Source of the DNA: Flavobacteriales bacterium
GTDB lineage: Bacteria > Bacteroidota > Bacteroidia > Flavobacteriales > Crocinitomicaceae
NCBI GenBank assembly: GCA_947375085.1
Contig: CANCEQ010000009.1
Coordinates: 1 to 34,472, forward strand
DNA length: 34,472 bases
Direction: 5' to 3'
Shown here: positions 14,162-21,203 of the stretch, piece after piece
Position numbering within the stretch: the first letter of the stretch is position 1
Layout: every line of letters begins with the position of its first letter
Made by a program: the position numbers and the translations under genes
Notes under the pieces: model-generated
The model's input: only the letters and a program-made list of their open reading frames with translations
The model's database searches: none
Told to the model about the DNA's origin: nothing

Positions 14162-16360
14162 TTGAAACAAAAAGTTTTTTTTATCACTCCTCCTTTTACC
14201 CAATTGAATACGCCTTATCCTGCAACGGCATATTTGAAAGGTTTTTTGAATTCTAAAAATATTTCTTCTTATCAAACTGATTTAGGAATTGAGGTAATTT
14301 TAGATCTGTTTTCAAAGGAAGGTTTGATTCAACTTTTTGACACAATAGAACAATCAAAAATTGAACTTTCAGCAAATTCAAAACGAATACTCTTCCTTAA
14401 AAATGAGTACATTAAAACGATTGATGCTGTCATTTCCTTTTTACATGATACCAATCCAACCTTAGCGCATTTAATTTGCGAACGCAACTATTTACCCGAA
14501 GCATCTCGTTTTGAGCAATTAGAAGATCTAGAATGGGCTTTTGGAACAATGGGGATTCGAGATAAAGCCCGACATTTCTCTACACTTTACCTGGAAGATA
14601 TTTCAGATATTATTATTGAAGCAGTTGACCCACATTTTGGATTTAGTCGTTACGCTGAAAGATTAGGCCGATCTGCTTCTACTTTTGATGAATTAAATTC
14701 AGCTCTAAACAAAGAAAATACCTACATCGACACCATTTTACTATCGCTTTTAAAAGAGAAAATAGAAAAAGAAAAACCTACTTTGGTTGCTATTTCAGTG
14801 CCTTTCCCTGGGAATTTATACAGTGCATTCAAATGCGGGCAATGGATCAAAGCAAATCATCCAGAAATTAAAGTCACTCTTGGAGGTGGTTATGCAAACA
14901 CTGAACTTCGATCTTTAAAAGATAGACGTGTATTCAATTTCTTTGATTTTATCACCTTAGATGATGGAGAAGCACCTATTTTAAATCTGATTGAACACCT
15001 AGAAGGATTGCGTCCGGTAGAAGATTTAAAGCGCGCTTTTACACTTGTAAATGAACAAGTTACCTATATCAACAATTCTACAACGCCCGACTTTAAACAA
15101 AAAGACGTTGGAACACCTGATTACACCAATTTACCGTTAAAAAAATACTTATCGGTAATCGAAATTGCAAATCCAATGCACCGTTTATGGAGCGATGGAA
15201 GATGGAACAAACTAACCTTAGCGCACGGTTGCTATTGGGGAAAATGTACATTCTGCGATATTTCATTGGATTATATCAAAACGTATGAAGCGGCAACAGC
15301 TCAAATTTTAGTCGATCGAATTGAAGAATTAATTTATCAAACGGGAAACAATGGTTTTCATTTTGTAGATGAAGCAGCACCTCCCGCTTTGATGCGTGAA
15401 GTCGCGCTTGAAATTATAAGAAGAGAATTAACGGTAGTTTGGTGGACCAACATTCGTTTTGAGAAAAGTTTTACTTACGATTTATGCAAACTACTTGCAG
15501 CTTCAGGTTGTATCGCTATTTCAGGGGGACTAGAAGTTGCTTCAGATCGATTACTTCGTTTAATTGAAAAAGGAGTTACTGTAGCCCAAGTAGCGAAAGT
15601 AGCCGATAATTTCACACAAGCGGGTATAATGGTTCATGCTTATTTAATGTATGGATTTCCAACTCAAACCGAACAAGAAACAATCGATTCGTTAGAAGTT
15701 GTTCGCCAATTATTAGAAATCGGTGCGGTACAATCAGGATTCTGGCATCAATTTGCAATGACAGCTCACAGTCCAGTAGGTTTAAATCCTGAAAAGTACG
15801 GAGTTATTAATACAATTCCTGAAGAAGGAACTTTTGCGAATAACGATCTGTATCATTCAGATCCAACAGGTTGTGATCATTCTGCTTTTAGCGAAGGATT
15901 AAAAAAATCGTTGTTTAATTATATGCATGGAATTGGTTTCGAATTACCACTTCAAAAATGGTTTGATTTTAAAATTCCAAGAACCATCATTCCTAAAAAT
16001 TTCATAGAACGATGTTTAGAAATAGATGAAGAACGAGAGGTTAAACCAAGTTCTAAAATCGTTTGGTTAGGCAATCAACCAATTCCACGATACTATATCA
16101 AAAACAAAAAAGGCAAACAACAAGCGATGGTTTCATTGCAATTTTACACCAAGAAAGAAGATGTAGAAATCAACATAAAAGAAAATCTTGGGAAATGGAT
16201 ACTTGAAGTTTTAGAATTAATGAACATTCAATCCAAAAAAGTATTAACGTTTGAAGCCTTTAAAAACAGTTACTTAGAAAACAATTTAGGCGACTTTGAC
16301 ATCTTTTGGAAAAGCTTCACAGTAGCCCAATTAAGAGACCAAGGACTTTTAATTCTTTGA
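14162..16360 (+). CDS. B12-binding-domain radical SAM protein
   Basis: The 732-residue protein starts at TTG, since MKQKVFFITPPFTQLNTPYP is the natural N-terminus of a cobalamin-domain radical SAM protein and no ATG lies near. Residues about 1-300 form the B12-binding-like domain (PTLVAISVPFPGNLYSAFKC, VTLGGGYANTEL, FDFITLDDGEAPI). The radical SAM core begins with HGCYWGKCTFCDI: Cys357, Cys362 and Cys365, a Cx4CxxC spacing instead of the canonical Cx3CxxC. Further core motifs are FHFVDEAAPP, SGGLEVASDRLLRLIEKGVT and MVHAYLMYGFPTQTEQET. A C-terminal region of about 200 residues is unassigned. It is cytoplasmic; the reaction (methylation or rearrangement) cannot be deduced. Confidence 0.9.
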   Translation: MKQKVFFITPPFTQLNTPYPATAYLKGFLNSKNISSYQTDLGIEVILDLFSKEGLIQLFDTIEQSKIELSANSKRILFLKNEYIKTIDAVISFLHDTNPTLAHLICERNYLPEASRFEQLEDLEWAFGTMGIRDKARHFSTLYLEDISDIIIEAVDPHFGFSRYAERLGRSASTFDELNSALNKENTYIDTILLSLLKEKIEKEKPTLVAISVPFPGNLYSAFKCGQWIKANHPEIKVTLGGGYANTELRSLKDRRVFNFFDFITLDDGEAPILNLIEHLEGLRPVEDLKRAFTLVNEQVTYINNSTTPDFKQKDVGTPDYTNLPLKKYLSVIEIANPMHRLWSDGRWNKLTLAHGCYWGKCTFCDISLDYIKTYEAATAQILVDRIEELIYQTGNNGFHFVDEAAPPALMREVALEIIRRELTVVWWTNIRFEKSFTYDLCKLLAASGCIAISGGLEVASDRLLRLIEKGVTVAQVAKVADNFTQAGIMVHAYLMYGFPTQTEQETIDSLEVVRQLLEIGAVQSGFWHQFAMTAHSPVGLNPEKYGVINTIPEEGTFANNDLYHSDPTGCDHSAFSEGLKKSLFNYMHGIGFELPLQKWFDFKIPRTIIPKNFIERCLEIDEEREVKPSSKIVWLGNQPIPRYYIKNKKGKQQAMVSLQFYTKKEDVEINIKENLGKWILEVLELMNIQSKKVLTFEAFKNSYLENNLGDFDIFWKSFTVAQLRDQGLLIL

Positions 16361-16361
16361 T

Positions 16362-16400
16362 AATTGTCAATTGAAAATGGATAATGGAAAATGGACAATT
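16362..16400. repeat. Imperfect inverted repeat (AATTGTC ... GACAATT) with internal ATGGA repeats
   Basis: It lies in the 103-base gap between convergent genes. Arms at 16362-16368 and 16394-16400 enclose AAATGGATAATGG-type direct repeats. No T tract follows, so it is not a standard terminator. Confidence 0.5.
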
Positions 16401-16410
16401 ATTGATTAAA

Positions 16411-16450
16411 ACTCCGTGTTACACCGTGAAAAACTCTGAGTACTCTGTGG
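16411..16450. repeat. Short degenerate tandem repeat (C-T/A-C-Y-GTG units)
   Basis: Four imperfect copies of a CTCCGTG-like heptamer occur about every ten bases: CTCCGTG, CACCGTG, CTCTGAG and CTCTGTG. This resembles a dispersed intergenic sequence I associate with Bacteroidota, but that cannot be verified here. Confidence 0.4.
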
Positions 16451-16463
16451 TTAAGTCAAAAAA

Positions 16464-17969
16464 TTAAAATCTAAAACGAGCAAACCCAAATGCTGTTGAA
16501 ATCCCGTGTTTATTTTTCGTAAAGAATGTGTAAGCATCTCTTGAGGCGATTCCGAATTCATATGCCCCATCTCCTTTTATAAATGTGATTCCAAGGGGAA
16601 TATTTTCTTGATAAATACCTCCGGCATAATAACCTGCATTTAACGATATCCATTTAAACGGTCTAAATTCTCCTCCAAAAGAAAAAACAGGATTTTGAAT
16701 ACTCGCAGGATTTTCTTTGTTAAATGGAGCAACAATGTCAATACCAAAATTCAAGAACTTCCAAGGTTGAAAACTAGCTCCAAATCTAAAATCAGATGCA
16801 TTTTTTAAAACATATTTTTCTTGTCCTACTAATTTCAATAAACCTCCAGTAGAAATTAATTGATTAATCGATTGTGTAACATCCATAGAAGATAAACCAG
16901 AAACAGAAAGACTACCCATTAACGTGTCCTTTACTTGGTATACATTACGATTGTAAGTTACGTGACCAATATTGTTCACTGCTATTGCAATTTTTAATTT
17001 CGAAAAAAGTAACACACTAGCTGATAAGTCTACTCCATATCCAGAACCCATTGCCTTCGGTAAAAAACCTTTAGCCTCTGAAAAATTAGACGGATTAGAT
17101 TGAGCTACAGCACCGTAATCAATTGAATTATTTGGAGCTACTGCAGAATACATTCTGATTCCTTTTTCATCAGAAATCATATTGAACATCGCCATCGATT
17201 GAATAAAACGTCCACCAATTCCACCATAAATTGAAATAATAGAATCAATAGAAAATAATTTTCTGCCGTATCCTAAATTGTATGAACGATTCCAAACCAT
17301 TTTTACTTCTGAACCATTTGTTAATTTACTTAAATTCAAAGGAATACTTAAAGTTCCAAGAACAGCATTTTTCAGTGTGTCTGGAGAAATATTCGCACGA
17401 TTTAGAATACGAGAAGTATCTAAACCAGCAACAATCGTTAACGAGTCAAAATAAGAAGAAGCACTTCCGCGAAAAATCAAGTCAGTTGTTTGTTGATTAA
17501 ATTTCGAATAGTATTGATAGTTTTCACGTATATTAAAAGCTATTCCACCAAATCGTTTTCCTTGGTAGGCAAATCCAGCCCAATTGTAATCAAAAAAAAT
17601 AGATACCCCTGCTTCAGCATAATTAGCAATCGCTTGTTTCTGTGTATTTAAATCAAATGAATTATTTTTATGTAATACTTTATCTTTTAAAGAGCTATAT
17701 AAATTATTCAACTTTTTAGAATCCAAAGCTTCAGAATACATCCCAAAAGCAAATTCACTTGATCCAAGTGTTCTTTTCTTGCCGTCATATCCAGTTCCCC
17801 ATCCTAAAGCAGAAGCATTTATCCCTAAACATTGATAATCAGTTAAAAATGTAGTTGCGACACCTTTACCAACGGCAGTATAAGCACTGTTTTGTGTTTG
17901 TCCTTTAACAAAATAAGAGGTAAATAAAACGAATAAGAAAAGTGGTAGTATTGCTTTTAAAGAATTCAT
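16464..17969 (-). CDS. DUF5723-type outer-membrane beta-barrel protein
   Basis: The ATG at 17969 is chosen over a TTG two codons upstream. The 501-residue protein has a signal peptide (ILPLFLFVLFTSYFVKGQ). The mature N-terminus (AYTAVGKGVATTFLTDYQCL, GINASALGW) is typical of Bacteroidota exported barrels of the DUF5723/PorV-like FadL-related group. The rest shows alternating strands with aromatic girdles (FFDYNWAGFAYQGKRFGGIA, FGASFQPWKFLNFGIDIVA, FRPFKWISLNAGYYAGGIYQ) and ends ISTAFGFARFRF with a terminal aromatic residue, as expected for BAM-dependent insertion. It is an outer-membrane protein of unknown ligand. A consensus promoter lies 27-56 bases upstream. Confidence 0.82.
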   Translation of the reverse strand: MNSLKAILPLFLFVLFTSYFVKGQTQNSAYTAVGKGVATTFLTDYQCLGINASALGWGTGYDGKKRTLGSSEFAFGMYSEALDSKKLNNLYSSLKDKVLHKNNSFDLNTQKQAIANYAEAGVSIFFDYNWAGFAYQGKRFGGIAFNIRENYQYYSKFNQQTTDLIFRGSASSYFDSLTIVAGLDTSRILNRANISPDTLKNAVLGTLSIPLNLSKLTNGSEVKMVWNRSYNLGYGRKLFSIDSIISIYGGIGGRFIQSMAMFNMISDEKGIRMYSAVAPNNSIDYGAVAQSNPSNFSEAKGFLPKAMGSGYGVDLSASVLLFSKLKIAIAVNNIGHVTYNRNVYQVKDTLMGSLSVSGLSSMDVTQSINQLISTGGLLKLVGQEKYVLKNASDFRFGASFQPWKFLNFGIDIVAPFNKENPASIQNPVFSFGGEFRPFKWISLNAGYYAGGIYQENIPLGITFIKGDGAYEFGIASRDAYTFFTKNKHGISTAFGFARFRF

Positions 17970-17995
17970 TATCAATCTAATTTATGTTTACAGAA

Positions 17996-18025
17996 CAAAA
18001 TTAAACTTTAATTCTAAAATAGCAA
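17996..18025 (-). promoter_or_regulatory. Consensus Bacteroidota promoter for the DUF5723-type gene
   Basis: On the minus strand TTG (18025-18023), 19 bases, then TAATTTTG (18003-17996). Both halves and the spacing match the primary-sigma consensus TTG-N19-TAnnTTTG. It starts just downstream of the copy 1 hairpin. Confidence 0.75.
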
Positions 18026-18032
18026 TTTCCTA

Positions 18033-18117
18033 AAAACACAAAAGAGGAACAAAATCGTTAAAATATTGTTCCTCTTTTATAAAGTTCGCTAAAACTAAAA
18101 CAACTATGAAAGTTATA
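18033..18117 (-). ncRNA. Candidate small RNA, copy 1
   Basis: A -7 element TATATTTG (minus strand, 18129-18122; the -33 site reads TTC) would start a transcript near 18117. It carries TTTCATAGTTG and TAGTTTTAGC, both shared with copy 2, and ends in a perfect 13-pair hairpin (18078-18066 with 18052-18040) and a T-rich tail. There is no reading frame of note. The length is about 85 bases. The 3' end and start are predicted, not measured. Confidence 0.5.
18040..18078 (-). terminator. Terminator hairpin of small RNA copy 1 (bidirectional form)
   Basis: Arms AAAAGAGGAACAA and TTGTTCCTCTTTT pair perfectly around a 13-base loop. Both flanks are A/T-rich so it could act in either direction. Confidence 0.75.
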
Positions 18118-18121
18118 TGTT

Positions 18122-18129
18122 CAAATATA
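18122..18129 (-). promoter_or_regulatory. -7 promoter element TATATTTG for small RNA copy 1
   Basis: This matches TAnnTTTG and aligns with the TAATTTTG of copy 2. The upstream half is degenerate (TTC). Confidence 0.45.
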
Positions 18130-18212
18130 AATACTTTATTTTGTTCGATGAATCCAATTTATATATCGGCTAGGATTGGTTTATCAAAACCTTATATTGA
18201 ATGAGAATTGCC

Positions 18213-18308
18213 TAAAAGCAAAAAGAGGAACATATTCTTAAAAACATGTTCCTCTTTTTGTTAATTCTGCTAAAACTATAAAACCTAACTTACAACTATG
18301 AATTGTAT
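18213..18308 (-). ncRNA. Candidate small RNA, copy 2
   Basis: A full consensus promoter (18342-18313) would start a transcript near 18308 that contains ATTCATAGTTGT and TAGTTTTAGC and ends in a perfect 15-pair hairpin (18260-18246 with 18233-18219) followed by CTTTTAGG. It aligns with copy 1 from promoter to tail. The terminal stem differs by paired changes in its inner base pairs (AA/TT in copy 1, AT/AT in copy 2), so pairing is preserved. No open frame of note. An alternative is that it is merely the terminator region of proC, which ends at 18355. Confidence 0.55.
18219..18260 (-). terminator. Terminator hairpin of small RNA copy 2
   Basis: Arms CAAAAAGAGGAACAT and ATGTTCCTCTTTTTG pair perfectly over 15 bases with a 12-base loop. 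It also lies downstream of proC and could end that transcript. Confidence 0.75.
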
Positions 18309-18312
18309 TAGA

Positions 18313-18342
18313 CAAAATTAATGCTTTAATTTGAATCTGCAA
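18313..18342 (-). promoter_or_regulatory. Consensus Bacteroidota promoter for small RNA copy 2
   Basis: TTG (18342-18340), 19 bases, TAATTTTG (18320-18313) on the minus strand. It lies 13 bases beyond the proC stop, where a promoter for a protein gene is not expected. Confidence 0.65.
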
Positions 18343-18354
18343 CTATTTTTGAAA

Positions 18355-19140
18355 TTATTTTTCAATTTTTTGATAAGAAGTTACAATTCCCTTTATCAAA
18401 GCTGAACTAAATCCACTGTGTTCCATTTCATTAAGTCCCACAATAGTACAACCTTTAGGAGTTGTCACTTTATCAATCTCTTGTTCTGGGTGACTACCAT
18501 TACGAATAATTAATTCTGCAGCACCTTTCACCGTTTGACTAACAATTTTCGAAGCAGTTTTCGCATCAAATCCTACTTCAATACCACCTTGAATCATTGC
18601 ACGCATAAAACGTAGAACATAAGCAATTCCACAAGCCCCTAAAATTGTAGCCGACTCCATTAAAGTCTCTTCGATCATCAAAGTCTCCCCTACACTATTG
18701 AATACTTCTAAAACAATATCTTTACGATTTAACGCATCTGAATTAGAAGATATTGCCGTAATTGATTCATTTACAGAAGATGCTGTATTAGGCATTGCTC
18801 TAAAAATATCAAACGTTTCTGAAAAACAACTTTGCATTTCATCAATCGTGATGCCGGTAGCAACTGAAACAATTGTATGTTTTTTAGCATCAAATAAGGA
18901 TGCATTTTCAGTCAAAAAGGGAATTACATTGTAGGGTTTTAGTGCGATAATAATGATTTCACACTCTTTAATCACCTCCGTATTACTTGTTGTAAAGAAA
19001 GTGTTTTCGCTTTCAAATTCTTTTAAAGAACTGATGTTACGTTTAGAACCGTACAAAACAGTTTGTGGATTTCTTTCTCTCATTCCATTCAAAAGAGATA
19101 AACCAAGGTTTCCACAACCGATAATTCCAATTTTATTCAT
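18355..19140 (-). CDS. proC: Pyrroline-5-carboxylate reductase
   Basis: The ATG at 19140 is preferred because MNKIGIIGCGNLGLSLLNG places the Rossmann GxGxxG at the very start; a GTG seven codons upstream is unlikely. The enzyme reduces 1-pyrroline-5-carboxylate to proline with NAD(P)H in the cytoplasm. Signs are IIIIALKPYNV (the typical K-P after strand 5), FRAMPNTASSVNESITAIS, and the C-terminal P5CR signature region AGTAE-like: GIAYVLRFMRAMIQGGIEVG, GAAELIIRNGSHPEQEIDKV then TTPKGCTIVGLNEMEHSGF. At 261 residues it has the usual length. It is the last gene before the small RNA region on the same strand. Confidence 0.92.
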   Translation of the reverse strand: MNKIGIIGCGNLGLSLLNGMRERNPQTVLYGSKRNISSLKEFESENTFFTTSNTEVIKECEIIIIALKPYNVIPFLTENASLFDAKKHTIVSVATGITIDEMQSCFSETFDIFRAMPNTASSVNESITAISSNSDALNRKDIVLEVFNSVGETLMIEETLMESATILGACGIAYVLRFMRAMIQGGIEVGFDAKTASKIVSQTVKGAAELIIRNGSHPEQEIDKVTTPKGCTIVGLNEMEHSGFSSALIKGIVTSYQKIEK

Positions 19141-19160
19141 TTTATGTTTATTTATTTCCA

Positions 19161-19168
19161 CAAATTTA
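19161..19168 (-). promoter_or_regulatory. -7 promoter element TAAATTTG for proC
   Basis: On the minus strand this TAnnTTTG match ends 20 bases before the proC ATG. The -33 half is not recognisable. Confidence 0.5.
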
Positions 19169-19264
19169 GGATTTTAAAGTGTTTAATTGACATATCACAA
19201 ATGATATAATTGTTATTTTTACAACTTCATAAAAAAGGTTCGCTTTTTTAACATAAACATTAGT

Positions 19265-19852
19265 ATGCGTTATAATTTATCTGAAATAAACGATTTAATT
19301 CGTAATAGAAGAACGATCTATCCTGAACAATTCAGTGCTAGAAAGGTACACAAAGAACAAGTTGAATTATTATTGAATAATGCACAGTGGGCTCCTACTC
19401 ATGGCAATACTCAGCCTTGGAGATTCAAAGTGTTTATGGAGGATGGTTTACAAAAATTAAGTGACTTCTTAGGGAAAACATATCTTGAACTAACTCCAAC
19501 AGAAGAGCAAAATGATCAGAAATTAGCTAAAATGATCACTCGTCCTCAAAAATCGTCTGTTGTCATTGCGATTGTTATGGAGCGACAAAAAGAAGAGAAG
19601 ATTTTAGAACTAGAGGAAATAGAAGCAGTAGCTTGTGCTGTTCAAAATCTTCATTTGTCTTGCACAGCTTATGGTTTAGGCGGTTTTTGGGCTACCCCTA
19701 AATTGATTTACGATCAAAAAATGAACGAATTTTTAAACATCAACGAAAAAGATAAGTGTTTAGGTTTGTTTTACATTGGTTACCCAGCAATTGATTGGCC
19801 AAAAGCTCATCGTAAACCGTTAGAATACACAACTGAATGGATTACTCAATAA
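19265..19852 (+). CDS. Nitroreductase family oxidoreductase
   Basis: The 195-residue flavoprotein has the nitroreductase landmarks: INDLIRNRRTIYPEQFSARK (the R-R-S/T FMN-binding start), LNNAQWAPTHGNTQPWRFKV (APTHGNxQPWRF), VACAVQNLHLSCTAYGLGGF then WATP for the second FMN segment, and LGLFYIGYPA near the end. These are NAD(P)H-dependent FMN enzymes acting on nitro-, quinone- or similar substrates. The compact length and AWAPTHGxxQPW form are closest to the YdjA-type subgroup. It is divergent from proC across 125 bases. It was not possible to identify a full plus-strand promoter there. Confidence 0.9.
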   Translation: MRYNLSEINDLIRNRRTIYPEQFSARKVHKEQVELLLNNAQWAPTHGNTQPWRFKVFMEDGLQKLSDFLGKTYLELTPTEEQNDQKLAKMITRPQKSSVVIAIVMERQKEEKILELEEIEAVACAVQNLHLSCTAYGLGGFWATPKLIYDQKMNEFLNINEKDKCLGLFYIGYPAIDWPKAHRKPLEYTTEWITQ

Positions 19853-19915
19853 TTCTTACGCATTAAAATTCAGTCTATCAGTTAAAGAAATATTTTATGT
19901 TTCTTTACGTTATTA

Positions 19916-20677
19916 ATGAAAATGAAAAAAGGAAACATCATATTATTTTTTTTACTGACTAATATTGGTCTGTTTGCTCAACGTGAACAATTCCCTACTT
20001 ATTTTGGTGTTCAGGTAAGACCTGTCATACCTTCTAATTTTGGTGGAAGTAAAATTCTAGAAATGAGTGGTGAAAATTACAACTTTAAACTGCATCAAAC
20101 TTTAGGTTATTCCTTTGGAGGTACTATACGAAAAGGTATTACAAAATTAATCGCTTTTGAATCTGGTTTAAATTTTACACAACGTAATTTCACTTATGAA
20201 ATGTCGCTTTCTGATACCGCTGTTTCAGCTTCAGACAACACATCTTTTATAAATTACGAATTGCCTATTAATGGATTGGTTTACATTCAATTAAGCAAAT
20301 CTATCTTCATGAATGCTTCAATGGGAGTCGCTGCTCGATTTAGTCCTACAGATATAAAAAAAATAACTGTCACTGGAGGTTCACATCAATTTGTAAACTA
20401 TGGTTTTTACAGTTCAAAAATTGGAGCAAACCTAAATGCAAATCTTGGTTTTGAATACAGAACAGCATCCAGAGGTTTCTTTTATTTCGGAGGTTCAATT
20501 TGCGTACCGATAAGACCAATTATTGTTTTCGAATCTATACATACAGTTTTAAAGCAAACAAACAACACTCAACTTGTGGGTAACATAGACGGTAACTATT
20601 TAACCTTAGATGTAAAATATTTTTTTCCTTTAATTCGTAAAAAAGGAGACCAACCGATTAAAAGTTTAATTGATTAA
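19916..20677 (+). CDS. Outer-membrane beta-barrel protein (PorT/OmpA-like barrel)
   Basis: The 253-residue protein has a signal peptide (KKGNIILFFLLTNIGLFAQ). ATG codons at 19916 and 19922 are both usable and the first is listed. The mature part is a series of amphipathic strands: YFGVQVRPVIPSNFGG, TLGYSFGGTIRKGITKLIAF then ESGLNFTQRNFTYEM, INYELPINGLVYIQLSKSIF, IGANLNANLGFEYR, and a terminal LTLDVKYFFPLI. This is the usual eight-strand barrel type with outer-membrane location. A short polar tail KKGDQPIKSLID follows the last strand. It lies nine bases before the cupin gene, so they are probably co-transcribed. Confidence 0.78.
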   Translation: MKMKKGNIILFFLLTNIGLFAQREQFPTYFGVQVRPVIPSNFGGSKILEMSGENYNFKLHQTLGYSFGGTIRKGITKLIAFESGLNFTQRNFTYEMSLSDTAVSASDNTSFINYELPINGLVYIQLSKSIFMNASMGVAARFSPTDIKKITVTGGSHQFVNYGFYSSKIGANLNANLGFEYRTASRGFFYFGGSICVPIRPIIVFESIHTVLKQTNNTQLVGNIDGNYLTLDVKYFFPLIRKKGDQPIKSLID

Positions 20678-20686
20678 GATAACAAA

Positions 20687-21154
20687 ATGGATATTGCTTC
20701 AATCATCAATAAATTAAAGCTTCAACCTCACCCTGAAGGTGGTTTTTACTCCGAAACTTATCGATCAGAAATTACCATACCTGGAAGAGATCGTCAACTA
20801 ATGACATCTATTTACTTTTTATTAGCATCCGAGAATGTTTCTAGATTTCACCGAATTAAAAGTGATGAGTTGTGGTTTTACCATGCTGGTAGTCCATTGA
20901 TTGTCCACACACTTGAAAACGGAAATCATATTCAAACTTTAGTCGGACCGAATGTTTTAGAGAACGAACTGCCCTATTTCCTTGTGCCAAAAGACACTAT
21001 TTTCGGTTCAACGGTTTTAAACAAAAACAGTTATTCTTTAGTCTCTTGTGTTGTTTCACCAGGTTTTGATTTTAAAGACTTTGAATTGTTTACAGAAGAG
21101 CAGTTAATCATTGATTTTCTTGAACATCAAGACATTATTAAAAAGTTGACTTAA
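20687..21154 (+). CDS. DUF985 (cupin_5) family protein
   Basis: The 155-residue protein matches the DUF985 cupins: IINKLKLQPHPEGGFYSETY (the PHPEGGxYxETY opening), TSIYFLLASENVSRFHRIKS then DELWFYHAGSPL, LGPNVL-like LVGPNVLENELPYFLVPKDT, and VSCVVSPGFDFKDFEL. Glu/His positions in PEGG, FHRIKSDEXW and SPGFDF line the cupin barrel. The structure is a single-domain beta-barrel; the reaction is unknown, though related proteins act on nucleotide-like or sugar-like ligands. It is cytoplasmic and probably co-transcribed with the barrel gene upstream. A new promoter element follows before the BatA gene. Confidence 0.92.
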   Translation: MDIASIINKLKLQPHPEGGFYSETYRSEITIPGRDRQLMTSIYFLLASENVSRFHRIKSDELWFYHAGSPLIVHTLENGNHIQTLVGPNVLENELPYFLVPKDTIFGSTVLNKNSYSLVSCVVSPGFDFKDFELFTEEQLIIDFLEHQDIIKKLT

Positions 21155-21191
21155 GTTCTAGATTTTCGATTCAATTTTAAGCTATTTTGAT

Positions 21192-21199
21192 TATATTTG
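21192..21199 (+). promoter_or_regulatory. -7 promoter element TATATTTG for the BatA-domain gene
   Basis: This TAnnTTTG match ends four bases before the ATG at 21204, with TTC where the TTG is expected. A transcript would be nearly leaderless. Confidence 0.5.
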
Positions 21200-21203
21200 A
21201 ATC

